64,000 nucleotides of DNA. Source: Emiliania huxleyi CCMP1516. Taxonomy: Eukaryota > Haptophyta > Isochrysidales > Noelaerhabdaceae. This document shows, piece after piece, positions 40,643 to 52,571 of this stretch. Positions within the stretch are counted from its first letter, which is position 1, and each line of letters begins with the position of its first letter. The DNA is taken from positions 88,303-152,302 of the forward strand of contig NW_005201092.1 of the NCBI RefSeq assembly GCF_000372725.1, given 5' to 3'. A program made the position numbers and the translations under genes. A model generated the notes under the pieces. It saw nothing but the letters and a program-made list of their open reading frames with translations. It had not been told where the DNA came from and searched no databases.

Positions 40643-42640
40643 GTGCGTGTGCGTGTGCGTGTGTGGGATGGACGGTGCTGTCATACTGCGCGGGGCTTCC
40701 CGCGGGGGACCGAAGGCGTACCGACCCCCCCCCCCCCCTCCCCCCCAACCCCCCACACGTGCAGCCCCGGGTTAGACTACAAGCCGCGCGACTTCGCCTG
40801 CGGCTGCCTAGCCGGCGAGCAGAGAATCGGCTGCACGTCGGCCGGCAGCTGCTCGCCTCGCGGCCTGCTTTTCTTCTTTCGTCGTGCGGACCGTGAATTC
40901 TTTTTTGAGTCGTTCACAGGTCTGTGAACGACACTGCTCGCTCGGCGCGCGTGCGCGCGTCTCCCCACATCTCCCCACCATCTCCCCATATCTCCCACAG
41001 GTAACTGCTCCCTCGGCGCGTGCGGAATATCTCCCCACATCTCCCCACCATCTCCCCATATCTCCCACAGGTAACTGCTCCCTCGGCGCGTGCGCGCCCT
41101 GCCCCGGCTCCAAGGGGTCGGACTGCTCGCGCTGCGGCAACGGCCTCGCGCTGCTAGACGCGGAATATCTCCCCGTATCTCCCCCCATATCTCCCCATAT
41201 CTCGTGAGCAGGAGCAGCGGGCCCTAGAAGCGGAATATCTCCCCGTATCTCCCCATATCTCCCCATATCTCGTGAGCGGGAGCAGCGGGCCCTAGAAGCG
41301 GAATATCTCCCCGTATCTCCCCATATCTCCCCATATCTCGTGAGCAGGAGCAGCAGGCCCTGGAAGCGGAATATCTCCCCATATCTCCCCATATCTCCCC
41401 ATATCTCGTGAGCAGGAGCAGCGGGCCCTGGAAGCGGAAAGACATAACGATGAGATCGCACGAGATATGGGGAGCCGTATTCCGCTGTATTCACTGTACT
41501 CGCCTCCCTTGTCTTCACGCGGTGCTCTGAAGACGCTGCACGACACCGCCCTTCCCGCCCCGAGGCTGGTGTCTTCAGCACGCAGGCCTTGGACCGGCAT
41601 TCGAGCCGCCGTTCCACTACAGCGGGCAACCCGCCGGTACCGCCCCCACCAGCGCCGCCCCGACTCCGCACCCACCGCCGCCGACGCCCCCCCCCCCCTC
41701 CTCCCTCCTCCCTCCTCCTCCTCCTCCTCCTCCTCCTCCTCCTCCTCCTCCTCCGCTGCTGCTGCTGCTGCTGCTGCCTCACCGCCACCACAGTCTACGA
41801 TGTCGTGCGAGTGCCGGCGGGGCTCCGGCCCGGACGGGGCGTGCTCTGTGAACGGCGTCTATTCACACCTCCAGCCGTGAACAGGCGGGGCTCCGGCCCG
41901 GACGGTACGTGCTCTGTGAACGGCGTCTATTCACACCTCCAGCTGTGAACAGGCGGGGCTCCGGCCTGGACGGTACGTGCTCTGTGAACGGCGTCTATTC
42001 ACACCTCCAGCTGTGAACAGGCCGGGCTCCGGCCCGGACGGTACGTGCTAGGCTTCCGGTACGATTGCGAGGCGACTGCGCAGGTCTGGCCCACCCCATC
42101 TCTCCCCATCTCTCCTCGTCTCTCCCCATCTCTCCCCATCTCTCCCCGTCTCTCCCCATCTCTCCCCATCTCTCCCCATCTCTCCCCATCTCTCCCCATC
42201 TCTCCCCATCTCTCCCCATCTCTCCCCATCTCCCCCCCCCTCCCCCAACCCCCCTCCTCTTCCTGCGTGCGCACGCTCGGCCTCGCACTCTCTGCTCGCA
42301 CTCTCTGCACGGCGTTGGGCTCCTCCCGGCGCTTCGCGCGTGGAGGTGCGAGGGGCAGAGTGGGGGCAGAGTGGCACGGAGAGCCCCCCATGCGCCCCAC
42401 ACTGGCGCGCGGAGGCGTGTGTCTGCATTACTGTGAACGGCGTCTATTCACACCTCCGGAGGCGTGTGTCTGCATTACTCGGTAGATGGCACGCCAGTCC
42501 TATCGTGGCCCGGGGCGCGTCCGTCCCTAGTGGGCCCTGGCAGGGAGGGGAGGGACGGACGAGCACACTCTCTGCCTTAGGTCTGGTCGTCGTGCAGCGA
42601 CATCACGCTGGTGGAGGAGGGCGGCACCACCCGCACCCGA
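39164..42640 (+). CDS. Secreted LPMO-like protein (chitin-binding type-4/AA15-like fold) with Cys-rich tail
   Basis: Exons 39164-39606, 39673-39892, 40145-40178 (34 bp) and 40391 onward join in frame; later exons are less certain. A signal peptide ends before His22 (CAA|HGAIVSPRSRN), giving the N-terminal His needed for a copper brace. The second brace region is WQVRNNHGGGYSYRLC. Several paired Cys (CYNFSGPACENGQ, CTIGCPTCDHV) and GTSPPGSTWARLPLPAD fit algal/oomycete LPMO_10-like proteins that oxidatively cleave polysaccharides; this is family-level inference. Downstream Cys-rich exons (DYKPRDFACGCLAGEQRIGC, NCSLGACAPCPGSKGSDC, MSCECRRGSGPDG, FRYDCEATAQ) suggest a modular tail. Introns carry duplicated exon starts (40179-40390, 41001-41070 and the 41821 array). 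The 3' end is unknown. Confidence 0.75.
40525..40668 (+). repeat. (CATGTC)n/(GTGTGC)n hexamers
   Basis: Hexamer array inside a probable LPMO intron, followed by a C-rich run (40728-40752). Confidence 0.93.
41156..41445 (+). repeat. Four copies of the GAAGCGGAAT-(ATCTCCCCAT)n-GAGCAGCGGGCCCT unit
   Basis: Same composite unit as at 21490-21720, here about 62-68 bp per copy. Each copy runs from one GAGCAGCGGGCCCT to the next, i.e. AG|GAGCAGCGGGC...filler...AG|GAGCAGCGGGC. Confidence 0.93.
41817..42050 (+). repeat. 68-bp intron-like tandem array (four copies)
   Basis: GGCTCCGGCC starts at 41821, 41889, 41957 and 42025, exactly 68 bp apart. Each unit is an exon-like piece (GCGGGGCTCCGGCCCGGACG), then GTACGTGCTCTGTGAACGGC, TATTCACACCTCCAG and CTGTGAACAG. 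TTCACA and TGTGAA can pair just before the terminal AG. Unit borders read ACAG|GCGGGG. Confidence 0.95.
42092..42235 (+). repeat. (TCTCCCCATC)n 10-bp minisatellite
   Basis: About 14 units after the GCGCAG|GTCTGG donor-like junction. The next exon, after CTTAG (about 42580), again starts GTCTGG. Confidence 0.9.
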
Positions 42641-43011
42641 GATGTGGGGAGATACGGGGAGATAGCACCTCGCCCTCGTGCAGCAGGATGTTTGGGAGAT
42701 ATGGGGAGATATGGGGAGATATGGGGAGATATGGGGAGATAGCACCTCGCCCTCGTGCAGCAGGTGCACTTGTGTGGGGGGAGAGGTTTGCCTTGCTTTA
42801 CCACCGCCCTACTGTGCCGTAGGAGGGCGGCGCGCCAGAGGCCTCTTAGCGAGCGAGGAGCTGCGAGGGGGTGGGGTGCGAGCTTGCTCACCCTCGTGCA
42901 CCTTCAATGCCGTGCCGGCTCCTGCCCGACCGTGGAGAGGACTGCAGTCCCGGACGAGGTCTTCCGAAGCCAGCCCAAAATCTTCTTTTGGGGGGGGCGC
43001 GCCGCCAGAGG

Positions 43012-43095
43012 GCACTTGGAGCACTTGGAGTGCAGTCATAATCCAGGGTTGGGGAGCTAAGAAGCGCACCCAGCGAGCCGGATGATCGGCATCGG
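43012..43095 (+). repeat. Dispersed repeat shared with 59262-59370
   Basis: Both sites contain CACTTGGAGCACTTGGAGTG, CAGGGYYGGGGAGCT, AGAAGCGCACCCAGCG and GCCGGATGATYGGCATCGGG. The 59-kb copy ends GCATTAAAATTCTTTT, so this may be the 3' end of another retroelement family. The surrounding 42.8-43.9 kb contains no supported gene. Confidence 0.8.
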
Positions 43096-43930
43096 GCTAC
43101 AGGCTAGGGAGCCCTGACCCCAGGCTGGGGGGGTGCGCGTTCGCAGGGAAAGGGCCGTAAAATAAACACGGGTCTCCAAGGGTTAGTACCGCGCTCCAGG
43201 TTTCCCCTAGCAGCAGAACGCCCCCTCTACTCGGAGCTATAGTAAACACCAGACAAGGACACGCGACGACACACTCCCCCTTGCTGGCGACGCGGCGTCG
43301 TCAGTCACAACCCCTCCGCCCGGCCTCCCTGCCCCGGCACCGGATGCTAGAGCTAGTGCTTGAGAAGACACCACAAACGCGGCACGGCCCGTTTTGGATG
43401 TCTGCGGAGATTCTGTCTTAGCATACACAGTGAATTCGATGGCCAGAGTGCGATTGTGTGTGTGCGGGAGTTGGTTTGTCGGGAGGGAGGGGCAGGCTGC
43501 TCACCCACGTGCACCGGGCCAGTACTTGCACTTTGAATGCCGTGGGGCTCCTGCCCGTGTCCGGGTGTGGAGATGCGAGGGTCGCCCCCCCTTGCCCCAC
43601 CACTTTGTGTGTGTGGAGAAATTTACCTTACCTTACCTACCGGTTGGGTCCACCCCCCCCGCTCGGTCCGTTCTCCTGTTTGCTTCTTGATGGTTGTACG
43701 GCGGGCGCGGGGCCCGACCTCCCCACCCTCCTAGCCTTTTTCGGCTGCGGCCCCGCCGCCGTCTCGTCTTCTCTGCTTGATCCTGTTGACTCCGCCTCCG
43801 GCGATCCCGCGCCCGACTCCCCGGGTGAGGGCGGCGGCATCATGTCTCGTCGCCACCCCTCTACGGGAGGTCGGGCCGGCTCTCCCTGGTCAGCGAGTCG
43901 CGCCCGCACCCGTGGCCTCTCTCGTGCGGG

Positions 43931-44096
43931 GAGAGCGGCATTGTGCACGGTGCGGAATGCATTGCCGTTCTTAACGGAGTCGCTTAGGCGGCTCCGGTGG
44001 TGAGCCGGTGTGTGTGCCAGTCCGCGCCAGTCCGCGCCCTTGTCGTGCCAGTGTGCTGTGAGAGAGGCTTGTTCTTGTTCCTTAAGAAAAATTCTT
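43931..44096 (+). mobile_element. LINE-like 3'-end fragment, head-to-tail with copy 3
   Basis: Matches the last 165 bases of the family (GTGCGGGGAGAGCGGCATTG to CTTAAGAAAAATTCTT). Copy 3 begins almost immediately downstream (44100). The 3' end carries an expanded TTGTTCTTGTTCCTTAAG variant. Confidence 0.85.
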
Positions 44097-44120
44097 CTCC
44101 AGACGCCGTAGCGCGCTGCC

Positions 44121-45458
44121 ATGGTGGCCGCTGCCTTGGGCAGTGGCCACGGTGGCCGACCCAGGGCTCCTACGCGGCTACAGCCGCGCGCGACCGCTGC
44201 CGCTGGCACCGGTCGCGAGGACTCTGGCTCGGCATGCGCGCCACCGAGGTTCCGCTTCTATCCGCACGGGCTGACGCCGGCTGCGGAGCTGCTTCCCCTG
44301 GCCCAGTTCTCGTCCACCCACGAGTTCCTGCACCAGGCGCAGCGGCGGTACACCTCTGGTGTGCACCACGCTAACTGGCTCAACCTTGCCAAGGAGCTTA
44401 CCGACGAGGCGCTTCGCAGTGGCGGCCGCAAGGCGCCCTCCAAAGGCAACAAGGTCGGAAGACGCAAGAACCACAAATGCTGGCGAGAGGCGATCCGTTT
44501 TGTCGCCGTCAGCCAACCAGGGGCCGGCGCCTTCCTCAACGCCATCCCCATGCGTGATGATATGAAGATGGAGTCCTGGGCGATGCGCGTCACCGTCCAG
44601 CGCCGCCTTGGGCTCCCCCTTGATGTCGCCTGCCAGGCGGTGGAGGCAGGCAAGAGGGCACCCAGCGGCCAGCTACACGACGTCTTTGGCGACGCCGCGA
44701 TGGTTAACCCTCGGTCAAAGCATGCTACAAGACACAAATTTCTACTCAAACGTTTGATCAAATGCCTCCGCTCGGCGTGGGGCATGATCATCGAGATGGA
44801 GCCGACTGCACACCTCAGTTACAGTAATCCAAAACAACCTGACGTGGCGGCGGCAAACATCGGCAGGGGGCACAGGCGCCTTGTTGCCGATTTGAAGCTC
44901 ACGAGCTCGCTTGCGAGCCAGGGCAAGGACACGGCCGGCGACGGAGAGCTCGGCTGGAAGGGGGCCTATGTGCGTTTTGGCAACACGGAGACCGGGCTGC
45001 TCAAGTTGGTCAAAGGGCGCGGCAAGTGGTCTCCGTCGGGAGCGACGGCAGCGGCGGTGGCGGGGGAGGAGGAGGAGGCCGAGGAGGAGGGGGAGGAGGG
45101 GGAGGAGGAGGATGCCCCCAAGGGAAAGCTCAAGGAGCTGCCTGGCGATTACCCCTTTGCGCGGCAGCAGGATTGCGATCTACGTTTGTTTGATTTTGAG
45201 GCTTTCGGAGGCTTTGGAAAGGAGGTTCGCAGCACCCTGAGGGAGGCGGCGAACCAGCTGAGCAACAAACTTTCGCACGCTCAGCACCTGGACGAGGTCA
45301 CATGGACCACCAAGAACTGGCACGGGCTGCAGATGCAGCGCTTGTCTGTCGTCCTCCACACCGCCGTGGCGTGGCAGACGGTGAACGAGCTAGCGTGCGG
45401 GGAGAGCGGCATTGTGCATGGTGCGGAGTGCATTGCCGTTCTTAACGGAGTCGCTTAG
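44121..45458 (+). CDS. LINE-like ORF: post-RT region plus PD-(D/E)XK-like nuclease domain (copy 3, longest)
   Basis: 445 codons without a stop. The N-terminal third is basic (HEFLHQAQRRYTSGVHHANW, GRRKNHKCWREAIRFVAVS). Residues about 150-260 (GAGAFLNAIPMRDDMKMESW, AMRVTVQRRLGLPLDVACQA, KHATRHKFLLKRLIKCLRSA) resemble the stretch that follows RT in some retroelements. Then come EPTAHLSYSNPKQPDV and ADLKLTSSLAS, whose spaced E-D-D pattern fits a PD-(D/E)XK nuclease, an acidic EEEEAEEEGEEGEEE linker, and a helical end (QRLSVVLHTAVAW). The nuclease reading is inference from pattern. No RT lies upstream, so this copy is 5'-truncated or non-autonomous. The 3' UTR shared with copies 1 and 2 ends at about 45559 in CTTAAGAATTCTTT. 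Confidence 0.75.
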   Translation: MVAAALGSGHGGRPRAPTRLQPRATAAAGTGREDSGSACAPPRFRFYPHGLTPAAELLPLAQFSSTHEFLHQAQRRYTSGVHHANWLNLAKELTDEALRSGGRKAPSKGNKVGRRKNHKCWREAIRFVAVSQPGAGAFLNAIPMRDDMKMESWAMRVTVQRRLGLPLDVACQAVEAGKRAPSGQLHDVFGDAAMVNPRSKHATRHKFLLKRLIKCLRSAWGMIIEMEPTAHLSYSNPKQPDVAAANIGRGHRRLVADLKLTSSLASQGKDTAGDGELGWKGAYVRFGNTETGLLKLVKGRGKWSPSGATAAAVAGEEEEAEEEGEEGEEEDAPKGKLKELPGDYPFARQQDCDLRLFDFEAFGGFGKEVRSTLREAANQLSNKLSHAQHLDEVTWTTKNWHGLQMQRLSVVLHTAVAWQTVNELACGESGIVHGAECIAVLNGVA

Positions 45459-45579
45459 GCGGCTCCGGTGGTGAGCCTGTGTGTGTGCCAGTCCGCGCCA
45501 GTCCGCGCCCTTGTCGTGCCAGTGTGCTGTGAGAGAGGCTTGTATCTTAAGAATTCTTTGCGACAAGGGCAAGCCGCGG

Positions 45580-47356
<1,777 letters not shown>

Positions 47357-47439
47357 CCAGCAGGTAGAAGCAGCGGTATAAGTGAGAACGCCGGGCAGGC
47401 TCTCGGTCAGCCTATTGCACACTCACGGAGTGCGTCTAT

Positions 47440-48192
47440 GTGACGGTGATAGCAGATTCTCCTATCTACGTTTGCGCGGCGGTGTCCTCTGTCCTGCACA
47501 GTACGGTGTCGGTCCACACTCACATCACTCTACACACTACAGACAACACAGGACGAGGAGACACGGGACGCGATGGCAGGCGAGACGAGGAGGACGGAGG
47601 CGAGGGAAGAGGCAGCGCCACAGTCGACGGAGGCGACAACGATGGAGAAGGGGAGGGAACGACAACGCGCAAAGAGGATGAGGATATAAACTGGGACGAC
47701 GCAGCGGAGGGGATAGACGAGGGAATCGAGGGACCGGAGGGCTTTCGCGACAGCGACGATGACGACGAAGGCAGGGGAGGAGACGGAGGGGCGACACGCA
47801 GGAGGAGCGAAATCGCGAACGGCCCGAGCAGAGAGGGCGACGGCGGAGCACGAGGGGGCAACGGAAACGCTACCAATGACGCGAATCGAGGCACGGGCGA
47901 CGGCGGGGACGGGGAGGGCGACAGCGACGTCGAGGTTGACGCAACCGTATCGAGAGCGCCACCCAAAAGGAGGCGGACGGCCATGGAGGTCACCGAATGG
48001 AGGGCGAACGGCACGATACGAAAAGGCACGATACGAAAAGGGCGAGGCGGATGGAGAAAGAAGTGCCGAGGAGGCCATGGTGGAGGGGAGGGACGGGAGG
48101 ACGAAAGAAGGGCGAGGAGGACGAGCGGCCCGCACAGACCGCGAGCAGACAGCGCCTGCTGGCCATTTCGAGACATTCGCAAAGAACGCTAG
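47440..48192 (+). CDS. Low-complexity Asp/Glu/Gly/Arg-rich ORF
   Basis: 250 codons, e.g. DINWDDAAEGIDEGIEGPEG, then VTEWRANGTIRKGTIRKGRG with a tandem GTIRK. No domain recognised. It could be a retroelement ORF1 or a disordered nuclear protein. Purine bias makes the opposite strand open as well, so coding status is doubtful. Confidence 0.3.
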   Translation: MTVIADSPIYVCAAVSSVLHSTVSVHTHITLHTTDNTGRGDTGRDGRRDEEDGGEGRGSATVDGGDNDGEGEGTTTRKEDEDINWDDAAEGIDEGIEGPEGFRDSDDDDEGRGGDGGATRRRSEIANGPSREGDGGARGGNGNATNDANRGTGDGGDGEGDSDVEVDATVSRAPPKRRRTAMEVTEWRANGTIRKGTIRKGRGGWRKKCRGGHGGGEGREDERRARRTSGPHRPRADSACWPFRDIRKER

Positions 48193-48289
48193 CTACATGG
48201 GAGGGCTTCGTGAAGGATGGATTGAAAAACATTCGAACAAAGAAGAGGCGACGGGTCACGGGAGGAACCGGCAGAGGATGCAGTGACGT

Positions 48290-48409
<120 letters not shown>

Positions 48410-48511
48410 GTCGTGCGAGGAAGCTTTGTTGTAAAAAATTGTGTCTGTATCGCGCGCCAAATTGTTGGTTTTCAAAAATGGTATGTTCGTAAGAGCCACA
48501 TACACACACTG

Positions 48512-48649
<138 letters not shown>

Positions 48650-48670
48650 TACGCTCGCGATCCTAGCAAC

Positions 48671-49289
48671 ATGCCTCCGATTGCGAGCGGCGGCGCTCAC
48701 AATCGTACGTACCACCTTAGTAGCGTGTCCACCCCACAGCCCCGTCTTCATGCGCCAGGCGCGCCCTCGTCCGCGCGGCTCCAGACGCGGCCGGTCAGCG
48801 CCGCGCTGCCCAAGAGGGGCGGCGGCGGAGCGGCGGGCGGCGGGGCCCGAGGCTGGGCGTGGGGCGTCGCGCCCGACCTCGGCGAGCTGCTGCACGCCAT
48901 NNNNNNNNNNNNNNNNNNNNNNNNNNNNNNNNNNNNNNNNNNNNNNNNNNNNNNNNNNNNNNNNNNNNNNNNNNNNNNNNNNNNNNNNNNNNNNNNNNNN
49001 AGCCGACGGGCGTGACGGTGACTCTTTTTCGGGGGGGTTTCCCCTCCAAGCCGTTTATATGGGGTTCAGCTGCCTTTATCTCCCCTCCCCTTGGCTCAGC
49101 CTTTGCGGTAGCCTAAAGGTTCCCCCCCCCCCCCCCCCCTTGAAGGTGACGGTGCCGGCGGTGGCACAGGAGAAGCGGCCTTCGACCGCCGGCGCCGCCC
49201 GCCCGAGAGACTCCGTCAACGCTTCGACCACGCACAGGCGCGCGGAGAGAGGCCGACTCCCTTGCGCCGCCCCCGGCTGCCCCACTTAG
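48671..49289 (+). CDS. Hypothetical protein interrupted by gap
   Basis: From ATG 48671: MPPIASGGAHNRTYHLSSVS ... RLQTRPVSAALPKRGGGGAA ... APDLGELLHA, then the gap. After the gap, TGV joins across intron 49012-49145 (GT-AG, starting with GTGACGGTG, which is repeated at the acceptor) to TVPAVAQEKRPSTAGAARPR and a stop at 49287-49289. The protein is basic and disordered. A long C run (49122-49138) and a G run sit inside the intron. Family not recognised. Confidence 0.45.
48901..49000. other. Assembly gap (100 N)
   Basis: 100 unknown bases inside the preceding gene. Confidence 1.
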
Positions 49290-49649
49290 GCTCGTGCTGC
49301 ACGACGCTCTCGGCGCTCCCGGCGAGGGACCTGCCCGCGCCGCCGCGCCGCCGGACAGCCACTCCGGCCGTGGATCCGTGGTTCCTTCGACGGCAGCCGC
49401 TTGGGGGGCACCAGGCCGCTTAGGCGAAATACACGCGTGTTGGGCCCTGTTCGCTGTTGGTGTTCCTGTTGGAGCTTGGAGTTTGGAATAGTGCGCGCGC
49501 CGCGTGCCGTGCCGCGTGCGTTGCGTGCCTGGTGCGAGCTGCCCGCCTCTCAAGTCCCGTGACACACGTACACACATGCGACATGTCTTACCTTACTGCT
49601 ACCGCCAACACAAGCGCGATCACGCTCGTGGGCAGAAAACGTACTGACG

Positions 49650-49895
49650 TACACGAGTCCGCCTCCTCCTCCTCCGCCACCGCAGGCGCAGGCGCCCCCT
49701 GGATCCGTCGCCGCCCCCTCGGCTCCTCTTGCCACGCCGGCCACGTAGATAGAATCCATCTCGATTCACTGTGACGTACATGAGTCCCCGCCTTCTCCTC
49801 CTCCGCCACCGCAGGCGCAGGCGCCCCCTGCACCCCCCCTCTTGCCATGCCGAGCAACGTAGACAGAATGCTTCTCGATTCACTGCTTCTCTCTC
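49650..49895 (+). repeat. 129-bp tandem duplication
   Basis: CCTCCGCCACCGCAGGCGCA starts at 49671 and again at 49800, with diverged flanks including TCTCGATTCACTG at the end of both units. No gene supported from 49290 to 49870. Confidence 0.85.
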
Positions 49896-50167
49896 TTGAG
49901 CGCGTCCTCGAGGGGGGAATTCTTCTGGACAGCCAGCTCAATGGAGGCGGCCCGGTCCTCCACGCTGAGGTCCGGCTCAGAGTCCGTGAAGGAGGGCCGC
50001 GAGACGAGGTTCGCTCTCATCGCAGCGCGCCTCCCGCTGCTCCTCCCGAACGTTTCGCGCTTGACCTCCTCGGGGACGGCGGGGATGGCGATCATGGGCG
50101 GCAGCGGCGGTTTGACGGCGGCGGGCTTGGCAGCGTCCCTGCCAGCGGTACTGGCAGCGGCCTGCAT
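49880..50167 (-). CDS. Hypothetical protein, C-terminal exon
   Basis: The minus-strand frame ends LPPMIAIPAVPEEVKRETFG ... RANLVSRPSFTDSEPDLSVE ... ELAVQKNSPLEDALKREKQ and a stop at 49880. It reads like a genuine C-terminus with acidic and Ser-rich segments. It lies 95 bp downstream of the next ORF on the same strand and may be its second exon (an acceptor GGCATGCAG is present). Family not recognised. Confidence 0.45.
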   Translation of the reverse strand: MQAAASTAGRDAAKPAAVKPPLPPMIAIPAVPEEVKRETFGRSSGRRAAMRANLVSRPSFTDSEPDLSVEDRAASIELAVQKNSPLEDALKREKQ

Positions 50168-50262
50168 GCCAGCGGCAGTGGAGATGGTCTTCGGAGAGAG
50201 AGATTTTTAGCAATACCAAACAAATCTAACACTCACACGTCATTTGGGGCCTGGAGCCCTGT

Positions 50263-50724
50263 TCACGCGCGCGCGAGACGTGCAGACAGGGTTGCCAGGT
50301 GAGAGCGAATGGCGCGGTTCACGCCTCGCACAACAGAGAGAGAGATGCGCTCTGCATGGTGGGACATAAAAGAAAGCGAGTACTTGGGCGAGTAGGCCGT
50401 GCGGTCGACGCTGCCGCGCGCGACTTTGCGCGCGAGGCGGCGCAGTTTGAGAACGGCGGTGGGCGAGAAGCCGCCGCCGAACGTCTCGTGGAGCAGCAGG
50501 TTGAAGTTGTTGCGCTTGACAAAGATCGCGTCGTGGTAGAAACCGCGATGCGCCTTGACGTAGCCGTGGCCGGTCTTGTGGGAGAAGGGTTGGCCGGGCT
50601 GCCCGCGCGCCTTGCAGCCCATGTTTAGGCGGCGGGCCTTCTCTTCGGTGTTGCCGAAGGCGTAGGAGTGGCCAACGGAGGCGGGCGTGCCGCCGCTTGT
50701 CTTCGGAGCCTCGTCCATCCGCAA
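50263..50724 (-). CDS. Hypothetical basic protein
   Basis: 153 codons from ATG 50724: GTPASVGHSYAFGNTEEKAR ... PFSHKTGHGYVKAHRGFYHD ... AIFVKRNNFNLLLHETFGGG ... SVDRTAYSPKYSLSFMSHHA ... ISLSVVRGVNRAIR. It is rich in His, Arg and aromatics, well ordered and convincingly coding. I do not recognise the family. It probably continues into 50167-49880 through an intron whose donor overlaps the apparent stop (CGCGCGTGAAC). Confidence 0.6.
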   Translation of the reverse strand: MRMDEAPKTSGGTPASVGHSYAFGNTEEKARRLNMGCKARGQPGQPFSHKTGHGYVKAHRGFYHDAIFVKRNNFNLLLHETFGGGFSPTAVLKLRRLARKVARGSVDRTAYSPKYSLSFMSHHAERISLSVVRGVNRAIRSHLATLSARLARA

Positions 50725-50941
50725 CGTGTGGTTTTTTATTTTTTGTGAAATTCCTGCGACGGTTTCTTGCTTTTCGCTTCGCGCATTCCCAAAGCCCCTG
50801 GGGAGGGCTTGTCCTGTGAATTAGCAAGCGCGTTTCCCGTTTCTTCTCTTACGGTTCCTCGGTGGTGGTGAGTGAGTATTACACACACACTCCTCGGTGG
50901 TGGTACGAGCGAGCAGCCGTCGGTGTAGGAATTTAATCGAC

Positions 50942-52350
<1,409 letters not shown>

Positions 52351-52571
52351 ATCGGGATGTGATCTGTGATCTGTGAGGGTCCGCCCGCAGGCGCATTTTG
52401 TGTACCGAGGCGGTGCCCGGTGCCGAACCTGTCGGACCTTGAGACAGCATTGTAGATCCCCCTGGGCGAGGGTGGTGGCGTCCCCGTCGGGAGCACGGGA
52501 GGGGCTGTCTGGCGCGTGGCGGAGGCATGGTGAAAATTCTTTTTCGGCTCGTTATTTTCTTTTTCTCGCAG

